Notes under the pieces: model-generated | Told to the model about the DNA's origin: nothing | The model's input: only the letters and a program-made list of their open reading frames with translations | Database searches by the model: none | Assembly: GCA_036971615.1 (NCBI GenBank) | Contig: JAYKKR010000007.1 | Coordinates: 620,001 to 684,000, forward strand | DNA: 64,000 nt | Origin: Amyloporia xantha | Taxonomy: Eukaryota > Basidiomycota > Agaricomycetes > Polyporales > Adustoporiaceae | Direction of reading: 5' to 3' | Position numbers and translations under genes: made by a program | In this document: positions 34,699-46,642 of the stretch, piece after piece | Numbering within the stretch: position 1 is the stretch's first letter | Layout: each line of letters starts with the position of its first letter

Positions 34699-36842
34699 AT
34701 GGCAGCCAATACAGAACCCAGGAAGGCACGGCCGTGGGCGCTGGCGCGAGTCGGCGGCACGGCCGTCAGTCGGCTCAAGAGCCTACCGACTATGGCCTCC
34801 TTCATGTCCCTCGGAGGTATGTCTCACACGTCTATCGCTCTTTGAAATACGCGGTGACAGATATATCTTCAGAGGGTCTGGACGGCAGCAGCCCGAATGG
34901 GTCTGTTTTGTCCCTTCCAGCAGAGGCCAAGGACGATGCGAAGACGTTAGAGGATCTCCGCAGCAAGGTGTGCACGACATAGAGACTCTCATGGGTTGAG
35001 GCTAACTTGGGTTCAGTTGGATGAAGCTAATGCTGTTCTGACGTCGAAAAACGAGACTGTTACCGTGCTGCTCGAGCGAGTGAAGAATGCAGAGTCGTCG
35101 CTATCTGAAACGCAGGCCGAACTCGAGCAGCAGAAAGCGCTCCTGCATGCCTCTGAAGAGGCCAAGGAGCAATCCCAGAAAGAATGTGTAGACATGCAGG
35201 AACGCATCTCGGCTCTGCACGCCGAACATGCTAGGGACCAGTCTGAATTGGAGGCCGTTCGTCACGAGGTCCGTATTCCGGCTTTTGTCGAGTTGACGAC
35301 GTGAGTCGACATGATGTTTCTTCAACAGCTCTACGACACCCGGGCCGCTGTAGAAGCGAAGTCTGCAGAATTCGATGCGGAGCATAGCGCTCGATTGCAG
35401 AGTGAGACGGAGCTCCAGGCGGCACTAGCGGAAAATCGGGACCTTTCAGCAGCGCGCTCACAGGCTGTTGCTGAGGCTGATTCGTACGCTGCTCAAGTCC
35501 AGGACATGGCCGGCCGCATCGAAGTTCTCGATGGTCAGCTCTCCGCCGTCCAAGGGGAGAAGGCGGAACTGTCGACAAGAGTGAGCGAGCTGGAGTTGAG
35601 TCTCGCAGAGGCGAGACAAGGTCGAGCAGAAGTCGAAGCCGAGCTGGCCAAATCGATGGAACATTCGCATGGTCTCGAGGAGCGGTTGATGCTGTTGACG
35701 ACGGAGAAGGAGCAAGCTCTCTCGGAGGCAGAGAGGAAGGAGGAAGGTCTGCAGGCGGCTGGGCACACACTGAAGCTATTGGAAGAAGAGCTGGAGCTAG
35801 TCCGAACAGAGAATGCTACCCAAACACGCCGATTGAAGGAGTTAGAGACAGACTTGTCTAATGCCCTAGATGGTCATGAGCAGATAAAGTCTGAGGCTAT
35901 CGCGACTGCCCAGGAGCATTTACGACGACTCCAAGACGTCGAGCAGGTCCATCAAGACAGGCAAAACGCGTTACTAGACGAGCTCACGAAAGCAACGTCG
36001 GAGCTAGAGGTACAGTCGCACTTGCTGGTCTGCTTATCCATTACTGATTTCTTTATCTCCGCTCGCCACAGAATCGAGAGATGACGCACAGTGCTGAAGC
36101 TACCGCCCTGAAAGCTGCTCATGACGAGATGTTGCAGGAGGCCATTCAGAGCGCAAAGGTATTCAAGCCTTCATTTTACCGCCTTCTTAACTAATGAGTA
36201 CTCTTATAGTCAGACGCCGAGGCTTCTTACCAGAGCCAAATGTCCACAATGCGTGCAGAGGCCGACGCAGCGGAAGAACGCCTCCGCACGAGCCACCAGT
36301 CAGCCATCGAGCAGCTCAGCGCCGAACACCGCGCATCGCTCGACCGCCAAGCCAAAGCCTTCCAAGAGCAGCTCGCAGAGCAGCAGTCTGCGCTCCAAGC
36401 GGCACAAAGAGAGCTCGCGAAGATGGAGACCGCGCTGCGGTCCAGCATGTACGACGTGCACGCGCTGAAGGCCCAGTCCAAGCCGGACGCAGGCCCCGCG
36501 CACAGCCCGCTGCACGAGCACAGCCAGGACGAGGAGATCCGCCGCCTGCGGCACGAGCTGGCGAGCGCGCACGACGCGTACGCGGCGCTCTCGAACGACC
36601 TGCAGGAGGCGGTCCGGAACCACGCGCAGGAGGTCGCGCGCCTGCAGAGCGCGGGCCAGCATGCGGGGCGGAGGGTGCAGCAGGGCCAGTTCGGCTCGCT
36701 GCAGTCTGCGATGGTGTCGTGGAACGCGGCGGGCGCGAAGGCGGAGGCGCTGGCGCCGCCGACGATGGCGGCGATGGCGAAGATAGCGACGCCGGCACTG
36801 TTCGCGTGGGATATGGTGAGGAAGTGCCGCCCCCTCGGGTGA
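34699..36842 (+). CDS. coiled-coil protein B (paralogue of the gene at 29561)
   Basis: Six exons (34699-34816, 34873-34967, 35017-35268, 35329-36009, 36072-36158, 36210-36842) give 621 residues. The N-terminus is MAANTEPRKARPWALARVGG, then SSPNGSVLSLPAEAKDDAK, then a near-continuous coiled coil (for example RIEVLDGQLSAVQGEKAELS and LSEAERKEEGLQAAGHTLKL). The C-terminal ~200 residues are unusually GC-rich at the DNA level and hold EEIRRLRHELASAHDAYAAL followed by a small-residue end (PPTMAAMAKIATPALFAWDM). It is ~200 residues longer than its paralogue across ERV46, which lacks this C-terminal part. No enzymatic motif. A golgin-like or cytoskeletal linker is possible; not identified. Confidence 0.76.
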
Positions 36843-37970
36843 GAGATGGATAGGACTTGGCGGGTCCAGGGTTTCATCTGATGGCAGCGACACCGCGCCC
36901 ATTATTGCGTAGTTCGTTATGGGAGTTAATTTTAATATGTACTGTATAGTAGTGGATCATGGAATTGACCTTCAACTTCTTTCAGCGTGGCCATGAGTCG
37001 TGCATTCGACAGTGGCGAAGAACGAAACGCACCTCGACCTGTAGAAAAGGACACTGTCAGTCCCAAGCGTTCCGAATTATAAGGCTGAAGTTCGTAGTAT
37101 TGTTGCAGTCCGGCGGTGGTGGCTCGTACATGCATGAGGTTTCGAGGCAAAAATAAGACTGCTGACACGCGCGGCAGCTAACTACGTACACGAACACATG
37201 TGATCGACGGCATCACAGACGACACAAGGTAAGGCAGCTGCGGGCTCTTCGTCATTAGGGATCACTCGCGGGTCCCTGGCACGGACAAGACAGCCTCGTG
37301 TCCTTGAAGCCATGATGTAGAGGGTTCATTGACCACGAGCTAGCATAACGCAGGCAAGCAAGCACATCAACGGCTCTGCTACAAAGCATGCTGAAAGGCG
37401 TCCCAGTAAATGGCCGCAAGAAAGGGCAAGATCCTCCATAGGACGCGTCTGCATATCATGTGCTCCTTGTGGATGAGCGCGAGATCTGAGATCTGATCTT
37501 GGGCGCCCATTACTCTTAACAGCGAAGGACCATGAGCCAGTTTAAATGCTTATGGCAGTCACAAAGGTCTGAATTACTCCGGAAATTATCTGGAATGCGC
37601 ACAGGTCGGAATACTTCGCTGCTATGCGACTTGACGACAATGTTGCCACTCAAGTTCTCCTTTAGCTTGGGTCACTCGCTTCCTCTTCCAGCTGGTGCGC
37701 CGATCTTCTCTACCGTTGACCATTGGTGTACGTATAATGTGGTCTCATGGCAGCTGTTGGCCTTCATCACCACTGCCTTCACGCTCAGGACGCAGTAAAT
37801 GATCAGCAGTGCGAACTTTGCACAGAACGTATAGCACTCCTCGGGCTCGCTGCGTCCATCAGGCGTAATGATCGAATCAAGTAAGTGGTATTCCTCCGCC
37901 TCGGCCAAATCGCAAAGATCCACCACTGAGGTTCCCCGTAATTATAGATTACAATAACAGTCCTTCATTT
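36843..37970. other. intergenic, convergent 3' ends
   Basis: 1.1 kb without a firm gene. A minus-strand frame 37926-37672 begins MVDLCDLAEAEEYHLLDSII and contains a hydrophobic stretch, but it lies directly behind the next gene's stop and has no supporting motif, so it is left uncalled. Confidence 0.45.
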
Positions 37971-38346
37971 CTATACATTCCGATGCACCGAGTTCTCGTT
38001 CGTCGTGGTACCCAGCTCCAACTCCTTCGTGATCTTGCTTATTGGCTCATCGCCCAGCACCCCTTCCTGCTTCGGATCTACGACTTCTTGCGCGCCCTCC
38101 TTCAAGCCGCGCGCCTTGCGGTCACTGGTAGGCTCCGTTGGCTGGTTCTGTCAAGGAAGGTGAGCGCAAGCACAGCGATGGTTGACCAGCGACACTCACG
38201 TTAGGCGGGCTCTTCAGATAGTCCTCGTGGATGTCGTGATCGGTCACTTGTGGTCTGTCGACGACCTGGTACGCCTTCTTGAACGTCCTGTCCTCGTCGT
38301 TGACCTGGCTGCGGACGTGCGAGTAGTCGTTGCGAGTGGTATCCAT
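37971..38346 (-). CDS. small hydrophilic protein, unknown function
   Basis: Two exons, 38346-38200 and 38147-37971, join at a GTGAGT...ACAG intron in phase 0 to 107 residues. The whole chain is charged and polar with no hydrophobic core: MDTTRNDYSHVRSQVNDEDR, HDIHEDYLKSPPN, then EPTSDRKARGLKEGAQEVV and KELELGTTTNENSVHRN. Such composition suggests an intrinsically disordered, stress-protective type of protein, but I do not recognise a family. Support comes from the clean splice site, the full open frame and the consistent composition across the junction. Confidence 0.6.
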
Positions 38347-38950
38347 GATAGCGTGAGTTATGAGAGCGAGTGAGAATGCAGTGAGAACGACGAAAACGAT
38401 GTGGTTGATTTGTGGAGAAAGCGATCGCTTTCGAGTTCTTATATACAGGTGCGTTGAATGCTGGGGATCGGTGCGTCACTCTGATGTCAGTTCGAGTGGT
38501 GCCCATGCATATACCGTACACGCTCCACCTTGGGAACTTGGCCCCTACCCGCGGAGAAAAGCGGTCATCTCATATTCCATGACATACGTATATGCAACAA
38601 CAGTTTCGGGCGGTCTCCTGGACCATACTCTAAGCCAGACGGAGTTGTTAGCATTGCGTCAAAAACCTTCAGAGAGGCTTTTCCCAGAGTACATGACCCT
38701 TGCATAATGAGCAGATCCTCCAGAATTTCAGCTTCACTTGATGGTCCACCTGAGCAAAAGATAAACAACTGTACTACTGACTGTATTGCAACCAATTGTT
38801 CTGTGACTAAATGCACGTCTGTGATTGACCGAAGCCGGAAGCAAACCAGTTGGCACATGAGCAGCCTGGTTCGGCCGAGACGTGTTCCTCCGTTCGACAC
38901 GTCCACTCTGAGTCCCGGGCCCGCGCGCATTCAACTCGCTATTGCCAGCG
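38347..38950. other. intergenic between divergent small genes
   Basis: Promoter side for both the minus-strand hydrophilic protein and the plus-strand UBA gene. Short frames on both strands are uninformative. Nothing else seen. Confidence 0.5.
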
Positions 38951-39153
38951 ATGTCCTCGTCTGACCAGGTGGATCATTTACGCGACCTGGGAATTCCGGC
39001 AAAGACAGCGAGGTTCGCTCTCGAGGTGACCCATTTTATCGCAGCGGATATCGCCATCTGTGCCGCGTTCTCACACTGCACTCGCTCGTTCTACAGAACA
39101 AAGGAGGAAACACAGACGAGGCAGCAGAGTTTGTACGTGCCCCGTTTGTCTAG
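38951..39153 (+). CDS. UBA-domain microprotein (3' end uncertain)
   Basis: Exon 1, 38951-39025 (MSSSDQVDHLRDLGIPAKTA then RFALE), joins in phase 0 to exon 2 at 39097 (NKGGNTDEAAEF). This is a nearly complete ubiquitin-associated domain: helix 1 with an L-x-x-[LM]-G-[IF] loop, helix 2 A-R-x-A-L-E, then G-G-N-x-[DE]-x-A-A-x-[FW]. Reading on without splicing gives a 43-residue protein stopping at 39151-39153. Alternatively the donor GTACGT at 39133 joins an exon at 39299 (ALSGEASKAE). From there a further phase-0 donor could even lead into the UspA gene that begins 50 bp later. UBA domains bind ubiquitin; a partner cannot be told from sequence. Confidence 0.6.
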
Positions 39154-39377
39154 ATCGCCCTGGATCGCCTTCATTATGCTAATGATATTATGTTCTGTTG
39201 TCTTGGCGGCGACCATTCGCGCCCGTCTCACGTTACCGTGTTTTGCCATGCTGTGTCCATCACTGCACGCTAAATACTTGCTTTGACCCACACCGCAGGC
39301 TTTGTCTGGAGAAGCTTCCAAGGCCGAGGTGAGCCTCACGCACTCTCTTCTCCTCCTCCTCCTCCACACCGCCCGCC

Positions 39378-41587
39378 ATGTCCGACCCACCCCGCAAGCG
39401 CAACTGGATGGGCAAGTACGGCGCAGCCGCCAGGGACAGGGATCTCAGGGAGGCCGCCGCCGCCCTGCCCTCCCCACGCGAAGGCCATGAGCAGTCCTAC
39501 GAGTACCCGCTCGGCGCATCCGCCGCGGCCTCCAGCTCGACCGCCACCCTCACCCAGGCCCTGCCCTTCCAGCGCTCCAGCTCCGTCTCGTCCCTCGTCT
39601 CCCTCATCCCCTCCCGCCCCACCACGCCGCTCTCTTCCAAACGCTCCCCCAGTTCCTCAAACTTGCTGACCCGGGAGGATCCCGACCCACAGAATGCCCT
39701 CACGCGCACCGTCTCCACCCAGTCCGGGACGGGCAAGGACAGCGCCGCCGGCCGCCCCAGCAGCGGCTCCTTCTCGCGCATGGCGCTCAGCTCGATGATG
39801 GGCGGCCTCTCGTCGCTCTCACTTACGAGGAGCAGTGCCGGCGACGACAAGGAGCGCGGCCGCTCGGAGAAGAAGGAGAAGGAGAAAGCTAGCGGGACGA
39901 GCGTGCGATCGAGCTCGTTCTCGGGCGTCAGCGGTGACGCACAAGACACTGCACGCGGCCGTACGCGCAGCCAGTCGCCCTTCCGCCTGCGCCGCTCGCG
40001 CACGCGCGACCTCTCGCCCTCCGTAGAGGCCCTCTCTGTCTCCGACGTGGAGTCCGACACCGAGGTCTCGCGCATCCGCCCCCGCAACGCATTCTCGCTC
40101 TCGGCGACGTCCGACGACGAGTCCGGCGAGGAGACCGAGGATGACGAGGACTCGGAGGACTCGTGGAGCGACGACGACCAGTTTGACCAGGTGACGGAGC
40201 GCAACACCGAACGGAACGCGCTCATACCTGCCGACCTCGCGGACCAGGACGTCGTAGACGTGCCGGACCCGCTCGGTGAAGGCGTGAATGTGGTGGTTCC
40301 GCCGGAGCCCTACTTCCCGTCCACGCTGAACCATAGCTCGCACAATCCTCGCCGCCGAAAGAGCATGAGGCCCGATCCGCTGCCGCTGGAGACGTCGCGT
40401 CCCGTGTTCCAGCGTGACCGGTGTACGATCACAGTCACTCATGGAGAGCCAGTGCCGAACACGGACGACACGGGCAGGAGGAACAAGCGGTACGTACTTG
40501 CGAGCGATCTGAGCGACGAAAGTCGGTATGCGTTGGAATGGGGCATTGGGACTGTGTTGAGGGATGGTGATGAGATGTGCGTTTTTCTTGCGGGCTGCCC
40601 GTTTATGTACAGCCTTGGTCTGATCCTCATGCAGGCTCATCGTCACGGTGATCGAGAACGAAAGCAAAGGTAAGCGCTCATCGTGCTTCTCAGTGATGGG
40701 ACCCAGCTCATGTCGCCTATCGCGCAGTCGACCCCCTCATACCCAACCCCGCCGATCGCGCGGCCAAGCTGCGTGGTCAACAAGAGGTCTATATCATCTC
40801 ACTTGGTCTCCTGTCGTTGATTTTGACCGTCCGTCCACTCGTTCCAGCGGCAGGCACTCGCATATATCCTCGTCCGTCAGGCAACCAGTCTGCTGCAGCG
40901 GACCCGGCTGCACGTCACTATTGCATGTCAGGCGTGGCATGCAAAGAACAGCCGCCACATGCTTCTTGGTCAGTCCTGAGTGCCACTTACGACTGGCATT
41001 ATAGGGCTCAGGGTTGACCGATTGTTCGTATGCTAGATATTGTTGATTTCGTTCAGCCTACCATGCTGATAGTGGGATCGCGAGGTTTGGGCAAACTAAA
41101 GGGGTAAGTCGCTCGCATTCTTCTTATCCTAACGCTATTCAAATTCTATGATGACAGAATTCTGCTCGGTTCGACCTCTCATTATCTTATTCAGGTGGGT
41201 GCTTCTCATAAGCGCTGCTTAGAGCTCATTACTCACGGTTCATACATTAGAAATGTTCCGTGCCTGTGATGGTACGTCCGTCCGGAGTCACATTGCATGT
41301 GCCTTCTTTCTCACTGATTCACGCAGGTCGCACGCCGCAGACTCAAGCGTCCGCCACGGCGCTCTGCGCATCTTGCGCCTCACCGCGCGCGTGTGTCGCT
41401 CGCGCAGGCAGCCGGGATCGACAGGATGGCGCCCAAGGTCGACCAGGACGTCGCGGATATGCGCGACCAAATCGAGCGGGACGACGAGGACAGGCAGAAC
41501 GGTGGTGGGCAGACCGACGTCGAGGACGACGCAGATACCGAGGGCGAACACATGCATCAACTCGGACAGAAGGTGAGGGGCGATTAG
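39378..41587 (+). CDS. UspA-domain (universal stress) protein with long disordered N-terminus
   Basis: The start is ATG 39378 (MSDPPRKRNWMGKYGAAARD). The first exon runs to 40576 and encodes ~370 residues of Ser/Arg/Asp-rich disordered sequence, including acidic stretches (SGEETEDDEDSEDSWSDDDQ). It ends at the first Usp strand NKRYVLASDLSDESRYALEW. Later exons give LIVTVIENESK (40635-40669), an exon with AKLRGQQE, then ALAYILVRQATSLLQ, RTRLHVTIACQAWHAKNSRH, DIVDFVQPTMLIVGSRGLGK, and a last part with CSVPVMVARRRLKRP. GSRGLGKLKGILLGS fits the ATP-binding pattern G-2x-G-9x-G-S of the ATP-binding Usp class. An acidic tail ends QKVRGD. Such Usp proteins are known across fungi; cellular role is not settled. 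Confidence 0.85.
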
Positions 41588-42067
41588 AGGGCTGAGGCAT
41601 GATGAGCTGTGAGCTGTAGTTCCTTCGGGTAATAAATCGGACGCGGACAAGTCAACAATAACTGTATCAACACCCTTAGAGCGTTCTTCAGCGGGGACGT
41701 CTGTATCTGTGTATAGTTCGCTGTTCTGTGTATATCGACAAATTAATGATTACTACATAAAATACTTTCTCCCCTCATGGCCCTGCTCCGAAGCCATCTC
41801 TATTGAGCTTGATAAGTAGTGTCGGCCATGATATTGAGTGAAGAGCTTTCGACTGAGAGTTACAGCGATTGATGTGTGACGAGGCAGCTCTAGAATTTAT
41901 TGTCCATATCATCCATCCTTTGAGCTCTTCGAAAGCTTACGGTAGTGAGCTAGGACTTCTAATCGCCGATGAGGCCTCCCCACGGTGAGAGGAGTTAAGA
42001 GATGTTTCCGGTGCAGGGAGGTAGGTGCATGTCTATGAGATATGTAAATACCGCTCTAGTGAGTTTA
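41588..42067. other. intergenic, convergent 3' ends
   Basis: Between the UspA gene stop and the PET127 stop. AT-rich, no open frame or repeat of note. Confidence 0.6.
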
Positions 42068-45000
42068 TCACGGTTTTGTCTTGACCCCGGCCGTTGACGC
42101 ATCTTCGTCAGCCACATGGGCATCTGGAGATGCAGAGTCAGGTATGTCTCCTGGCTCGTCTCCCGGCTCTTCTCCCGGCTCTTCTCCCGGCTGTTCAGGA
42201 ACAGGATCCTCCGAGGACGAAAGCGAATCGCTCGGCTCGTACGGGTATTCTGTGAAATCTGCGTAGTCCTCGGGATCTTCATCGAGCTCGCCACCCTCGT
42301 CATCCGCCGCCGACGTCAGGACTTCATAGTCAGGCATAAGTATAAGCATCGACTCAACTTCCGACGACATAAAGGCAACCTCACCATCACCATCCGCTTT
42401 CTCTGCCGATAATTCAAAGAACGGTAGCAAGTCTGACGGTGTACCATTCGTGGCGTCAATCACACGACCACTGTCACCGGAACCAGATGCAGCATGCTGG
42501 CTTTTGGGCTTGTCCCCCCACGCTTGAACACCCTTCAAGAAGAGATTCCTTTGCAGTTTCCGTCTCCGGAAAGTCGTTATTGCCATGGTTTCTGTAACGC
42601 CCCACTGGTTTTCAGCGACAGGATCAGGCGATGGCGTATGAGTCGAGGCCGTCAAGGCACCCGGTACGTCAAAATGCCTGAGGTCTATATCTTGTCCGCG
42701 CTCGACCTTCTCACTGGGGTGTAGACCAAACTTGTAGATGAGAAGTTGTCTGTCATGTGCGCCCCGTCGCCTCTTGCGTATGAGCTCCTGCGAGAGCGAT
42801 GACTTGGTTATCGAATATGTGACGGACCCTGAAACAGGGACATCAGACTATGTTTCGCGGAGGCACGCAAGATCCAGGACACTTACAAGGTCCATCAACA
42901 GAGCCGACAGCTTCATGGGCAGTTACTTTCTCCTTGTCCAGATAGTGATCGACTTTGACGTCCAACTGCACAATAGGCTTGACTTTAGTCGGCCATTCCT
43001 TCGGCTCGATCCAAACATGCATCACTTGACCAGATTCCCTGGTTTCCCATGTGCAGTTGACGGACTGCACGATCAGTCAGCCCTTCTGCAACATTAGAAA
43101 CTATTGGATCTTGCACACCTGTTCAGGGAAATAGATCACGATCTCAGAGAATATGGCATCCAAAAGACCGAGACATTTTGCGAATACTCGAGAGCCCGCA
43201 GTGTGGCCGAAGAGCCGCTTGTCCATCTCTTCCACAGGAATGTATTGGAAACCAAAGACCTCCTCCGTGTTGTGATATGCTACGAAGACACCATCCATGT
43301 TGCCTATGCGCACTTGGAAACTGTGGATGGAATGCATGGTCACCATCCGCGTAGAATGATGACGAACTGATACCGACCTGTATTTGAGGAAGGCTGAGCG
43401 GATGAGATCATAGTACTCCTTCTCGAAACTCTGCCACAGGCCCTGCATTGTACGGATTTTGTACCCAAGATTATCCTGAGCAGATCGGATGAGGTATCTG
43501 TACATCTCAAACACCAACTCGGTCTCACCTTATAATTCTCAAGATCATACCGAATAGGTACGGCAGCACGGGTTTTGATATCGAATATACCCTTTCCGGG
43601 TAGAGATGGGTGTTGACAGTCCAGTTGCGCGCGCATGACGAACTTGCCAAACTACACCGAAATTTATTTAAAAAAAGACGATGAGACATTCTTTCAGATG
43701 GCGCGCGTCATCCACCATACCTTCGAGTACCGATAGGTTTCTTTAGGCAGAGCATGGTCCTCAGGAAGAGGGACAGGCGACTTCTTCAAGAGGGTCTGGA
43801 AGTCTTTCAGTGTCATCGTGAGGTAGTTCTCCATCAAAATACCCTTCGCCCTTGTTAGTCTGATAGAACAAAACGGCGGACCTTCAGATAATTAAGCTCA
43901 CCAATTGCGAGAGAATGGTCTCTGTCTTGCCCAGATGGCCGACGTCACTATCAGTCGCGTAGACACCGTCCCGATAGTTCAAAGTGACAGAGACAGGCAT
44001 TCTTTGCCCTGGTGTAAATGTTCTAGCCTACAGGACGATGTCAATGATTGCCGTGCAGATAGACGAGGGCACGTACCGCCCTTTGGAATGGGGCGCTGAG
44101 AGTTTCGATATCTACAGGCTTTTCGTTGGACAATAACAGATATATCTGGCTGAGCATCCCTGATAGAGATGATGTCGAGCCGGCAAAACTACACCGTTCC
44201 CGCCTCGCAAGTTGCCAGAGATCCTGGGGAGGTCAGGTCTGAGTATTTCTGCCTTAGAAGGGAATGAGGACACACATCATCTCGCGAGCTTGTGACAAAA
44301 CCTGAAACGCGTTCGAAAGCAAAGTCGTCCACTGAAGGTATCCTCTTCAACCACAATGGGAAGTTGAAAAAGCGAGACCTAGGTTCCTGCAGCCAATGAG
44401 GTCCTGGACTGTTGGCCAAAAAGTAAGCCGGATGATCAGTTCTCATATAATGTACAATGTACTTAGTCAGCACTCGGCCAAGGCCATGATTAAGTCGTGC
44501 TATACGCGGTCCCTGTTTCAAAGGCTTTAAATCTGGGACGGCATGTTGAGCCAGCTCGAGTATCGGATGGGCTGAGACTGACCTTGAAGCACTGCACCAT
44601 CTTGCGGAGCAATCATGCCCTCAATACGTCGACGGTAAAACGGGAGTCTCGGAGATGGCTTGAGTTCAGTATTGCGAGGTGCTATACTTCTTGGCCGCAG
44701 CGAGTCCGGCAATGACTCTGAAGACAGGCCCGATCAGTGCATGGACCGCAAATCAACGATAAGCACATACCATCGCCTTCTTCATCTCTTCCAATAATCG
44801 ACGAGAGCACAGAATGTAATGCCCTGAAGCCAGACTGAGGAGGAACATTCGCCTGCTCGTCTGTGCTAGACGTTTGACAGCCGACAACGAATGAGGACAG
44901 GTTGACGTACCTCTCGGCTCGGAGACTGCAGCCTGACTAGTAACAAATGCCTTGAAGTTCTCGTCATATTCCGACTGAGCCTTTTGTTGCTGGAGCCAAG

Positions 45001-45139
45001 CCTGCGGTATTCCTCGGCTCTCGATCAACTTCTGAGCCCGTTTAGACGGCGAAGAATAAGCCCTGGCGTCCAAAGATTCAGGGACGGCCTTTGAATTTCG
45101 TCGCAGAGATCCTACGGTAGCATTGTGAGTGCGGAGCAT
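42068..45139 (-). CDS. PET127: mitochondrial RNA-processing protein Pet127 (PD-(D/E)XK nuclease fold)
   Basis: An inner-membrane-associated mitochondrial protein for 5' trimming of mitochondrial mRNAs. The start is ATG 45139 with a presequence-like end (MLRTHNATVGSLRRNSKAVP). Family blocks in order are LHSVLSSIIGR, ARLNHGLGRVL, GPHWLQEPRSRFFNFPLWLK, GKFVMRAQLDCQHPSLPGKG then FDIKTRAAVPIRYDLENYK (the nuclease-like D...D-x-K core), SFEKEYYDLIRSAFLKYR, QVRIGNMDGVFVAYHNTEEV and FGFQYIPVEEMDKRLFG. About ten introns. The C-terminal exon is variable and acidic, with a short Pro-Gly-Glu-Glu repeat (nt ~42135-42200) and an end AGVKTKP. Homology is clear. Exon borders between 44180 and 44760 are only partly resolved. 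Divergent from ARL8, with 196 bp between start codons. Confidence 0.86.
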
Positions 45140-45335
45140 ATAGCACACCAAAGTGAGGGAGGTCGGGAATGTTGGGTCACCGACAAGTGGTGGTACTGTA
45201 CCAGTGTAAACAACTCAAGATTTGCACTCGCGTGTCTCTTTCACGCGTTGGCGCTAGGAGTCTGACTTCATCTCTTGACCTCGACGGTCCGGCCATCTTG
45301 TATTGATTCTTCTCGGAGAACATCGAAAACAAACC

Positions 45336-46505
45336 ATGTCAGCTTTCTTCTCGGCCCTCTTCCAGTGGTTTAGTGGGTGGGTACGGGCCAGCTCCTTGCG
45401 AGATTAGAGCTTACTGCGGTTGCTTTCAGCTTGTTCTTCACCAAAACGGCCGAATTGTCTGTCGTGGGATTACAGGTATGTTGAATGTATCCTGAACACT
45501 ATGGTGACCACGATACACATGTGCTTCAAGGCGTCAGGAAAGACATCCTTTGTGAATGTGATAGGGTCGGGTCAGGTGTGTCATGCATTCTGCTTTGGAG
45601 ATCTCGTACTCATTTCTACGACTCGGCCTTTGCAGTGGAGCGAGGAGGTTGTGCCCACCGTTGCATTCAACTTCAGAAAGGTCCGGAGAGGCAATATTAC
45701 ACTGAAGATATGGGACGTGGCTGGTGCGTCTCCCGCAGCGGTTCGCGCTTGGTCCGCCTCTTGACAACCTTGACAATCATTTTACGTCAGGCCAACCGAG
45801 GTACAGGTCGATATGGGAGCGCTATTGCAATGGAGTAGATGCAGTTGTGTAAGTCCACTGTCCTATAATACTGCTTACTTTTCATACTAACGACGCGCCA
45901 GCTTTGTGGTAGATTCCATGGATGTGTGTGCATCCGAACCGCCCCACTCCTATGTATATTGATTATTCTCTGCAGAAGGAGAAGTTCGACACTGCCCGCT
46001 TCGAGCTACATCAGCTCCTCGCCCAACCCGGTCTGAACGGTGTGCCGCTTCTGGTGGTAAGTCGGAGTCGTCAGAGTCATTGCTGCGGGCTAGATTGATG
46101 GACATTTATCCGCAGCTTGGAAACAAGAACGATCTTGACGGGCACGCATCTGTGAACGAATTGATTCAAGCTTTGTAAGGAGTTTCTCTCGTCTGACGTC
46201 TTCCAACACTGACTGTGGCCCTAGGCAATTATATAAAATTCAGAATAGGCCAGTCTCTGTACGTGCTACATCTGTCTTAGCGCCTATACACTTTACTTAC
46301 AGGTTCTTTAATGACGTCAGTGCTATTCGGTGCGTTCGTGTTGATCTGTAATGAAAGACTCGAGGCTAACGTTAAATAATCAGTGTTCGATGAAGAGTCA
46401 GCACAATTTGTAAGTCTGTTCATCACCACTAGATCTTTGATTGATTCTCTAACATTGCTCTTCAGAGATATCGTCTTGCAGTGGCTTGCAGGTCACAGCC
46501 ACTGA
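45336..46505 (+). CDS. ARL8: Arf-like GTPase Arl8
   Basis: A small GTPase that, in other eukaryotes, sits on lysosomes/vacuoles and drives their transport. Twelve exons (45336-45376, 45430-45475, 45531-45575, 45636-45723, 45791-45848, 45902-45923, 45976-46056, 46116-46174, 46225-46258, 46321-46329, 46384-46409, 46466-46505) join in phase to 182 residues. [20 protein letters not shown] has the amphipathic membrane helix without a glycine-2 acceptor, as in Arl8. G motifs: [19 protein letters not shown] (the family's usual TVGFN has Ala here), [22 protein letters not shown] and CYSCS. The end is [17 protein letters not shown] and the N-terminus separate it from Arf1 and Arl1-3. Exon 10 is only 9 nt. 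Confidence 0.92.
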
Positions 46506-46642
46506 TTTACTCTGCCTTTCTGTACTGTAGAATCTGGGACATTGTATCTCTCATAGGATGGATGTATAACGTTACGTGCCTCTCTCTAATCCTGCTAAAA
46601 TGCACCTGCACAGTTGCATCCAAGCGCTCCAAGAAAACACGC

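Noticed and set aside
36194..36902. Long open frames (200-219 residues) on both strands opposite the end of coiled-coil gene B
   Set aside because: Shadows of a very GC-rich exon. Only the frame at 36210-36842 continues the coiled coil and fits the splice phases.
39497..40667. Minus-strand frames of 242 and 282 residues opposite the UspA gene
   Set aside because: Arg/Val/Ser-rich antisense of a biased coding exon, with no domain. The plus strand has clear Usp motifs.
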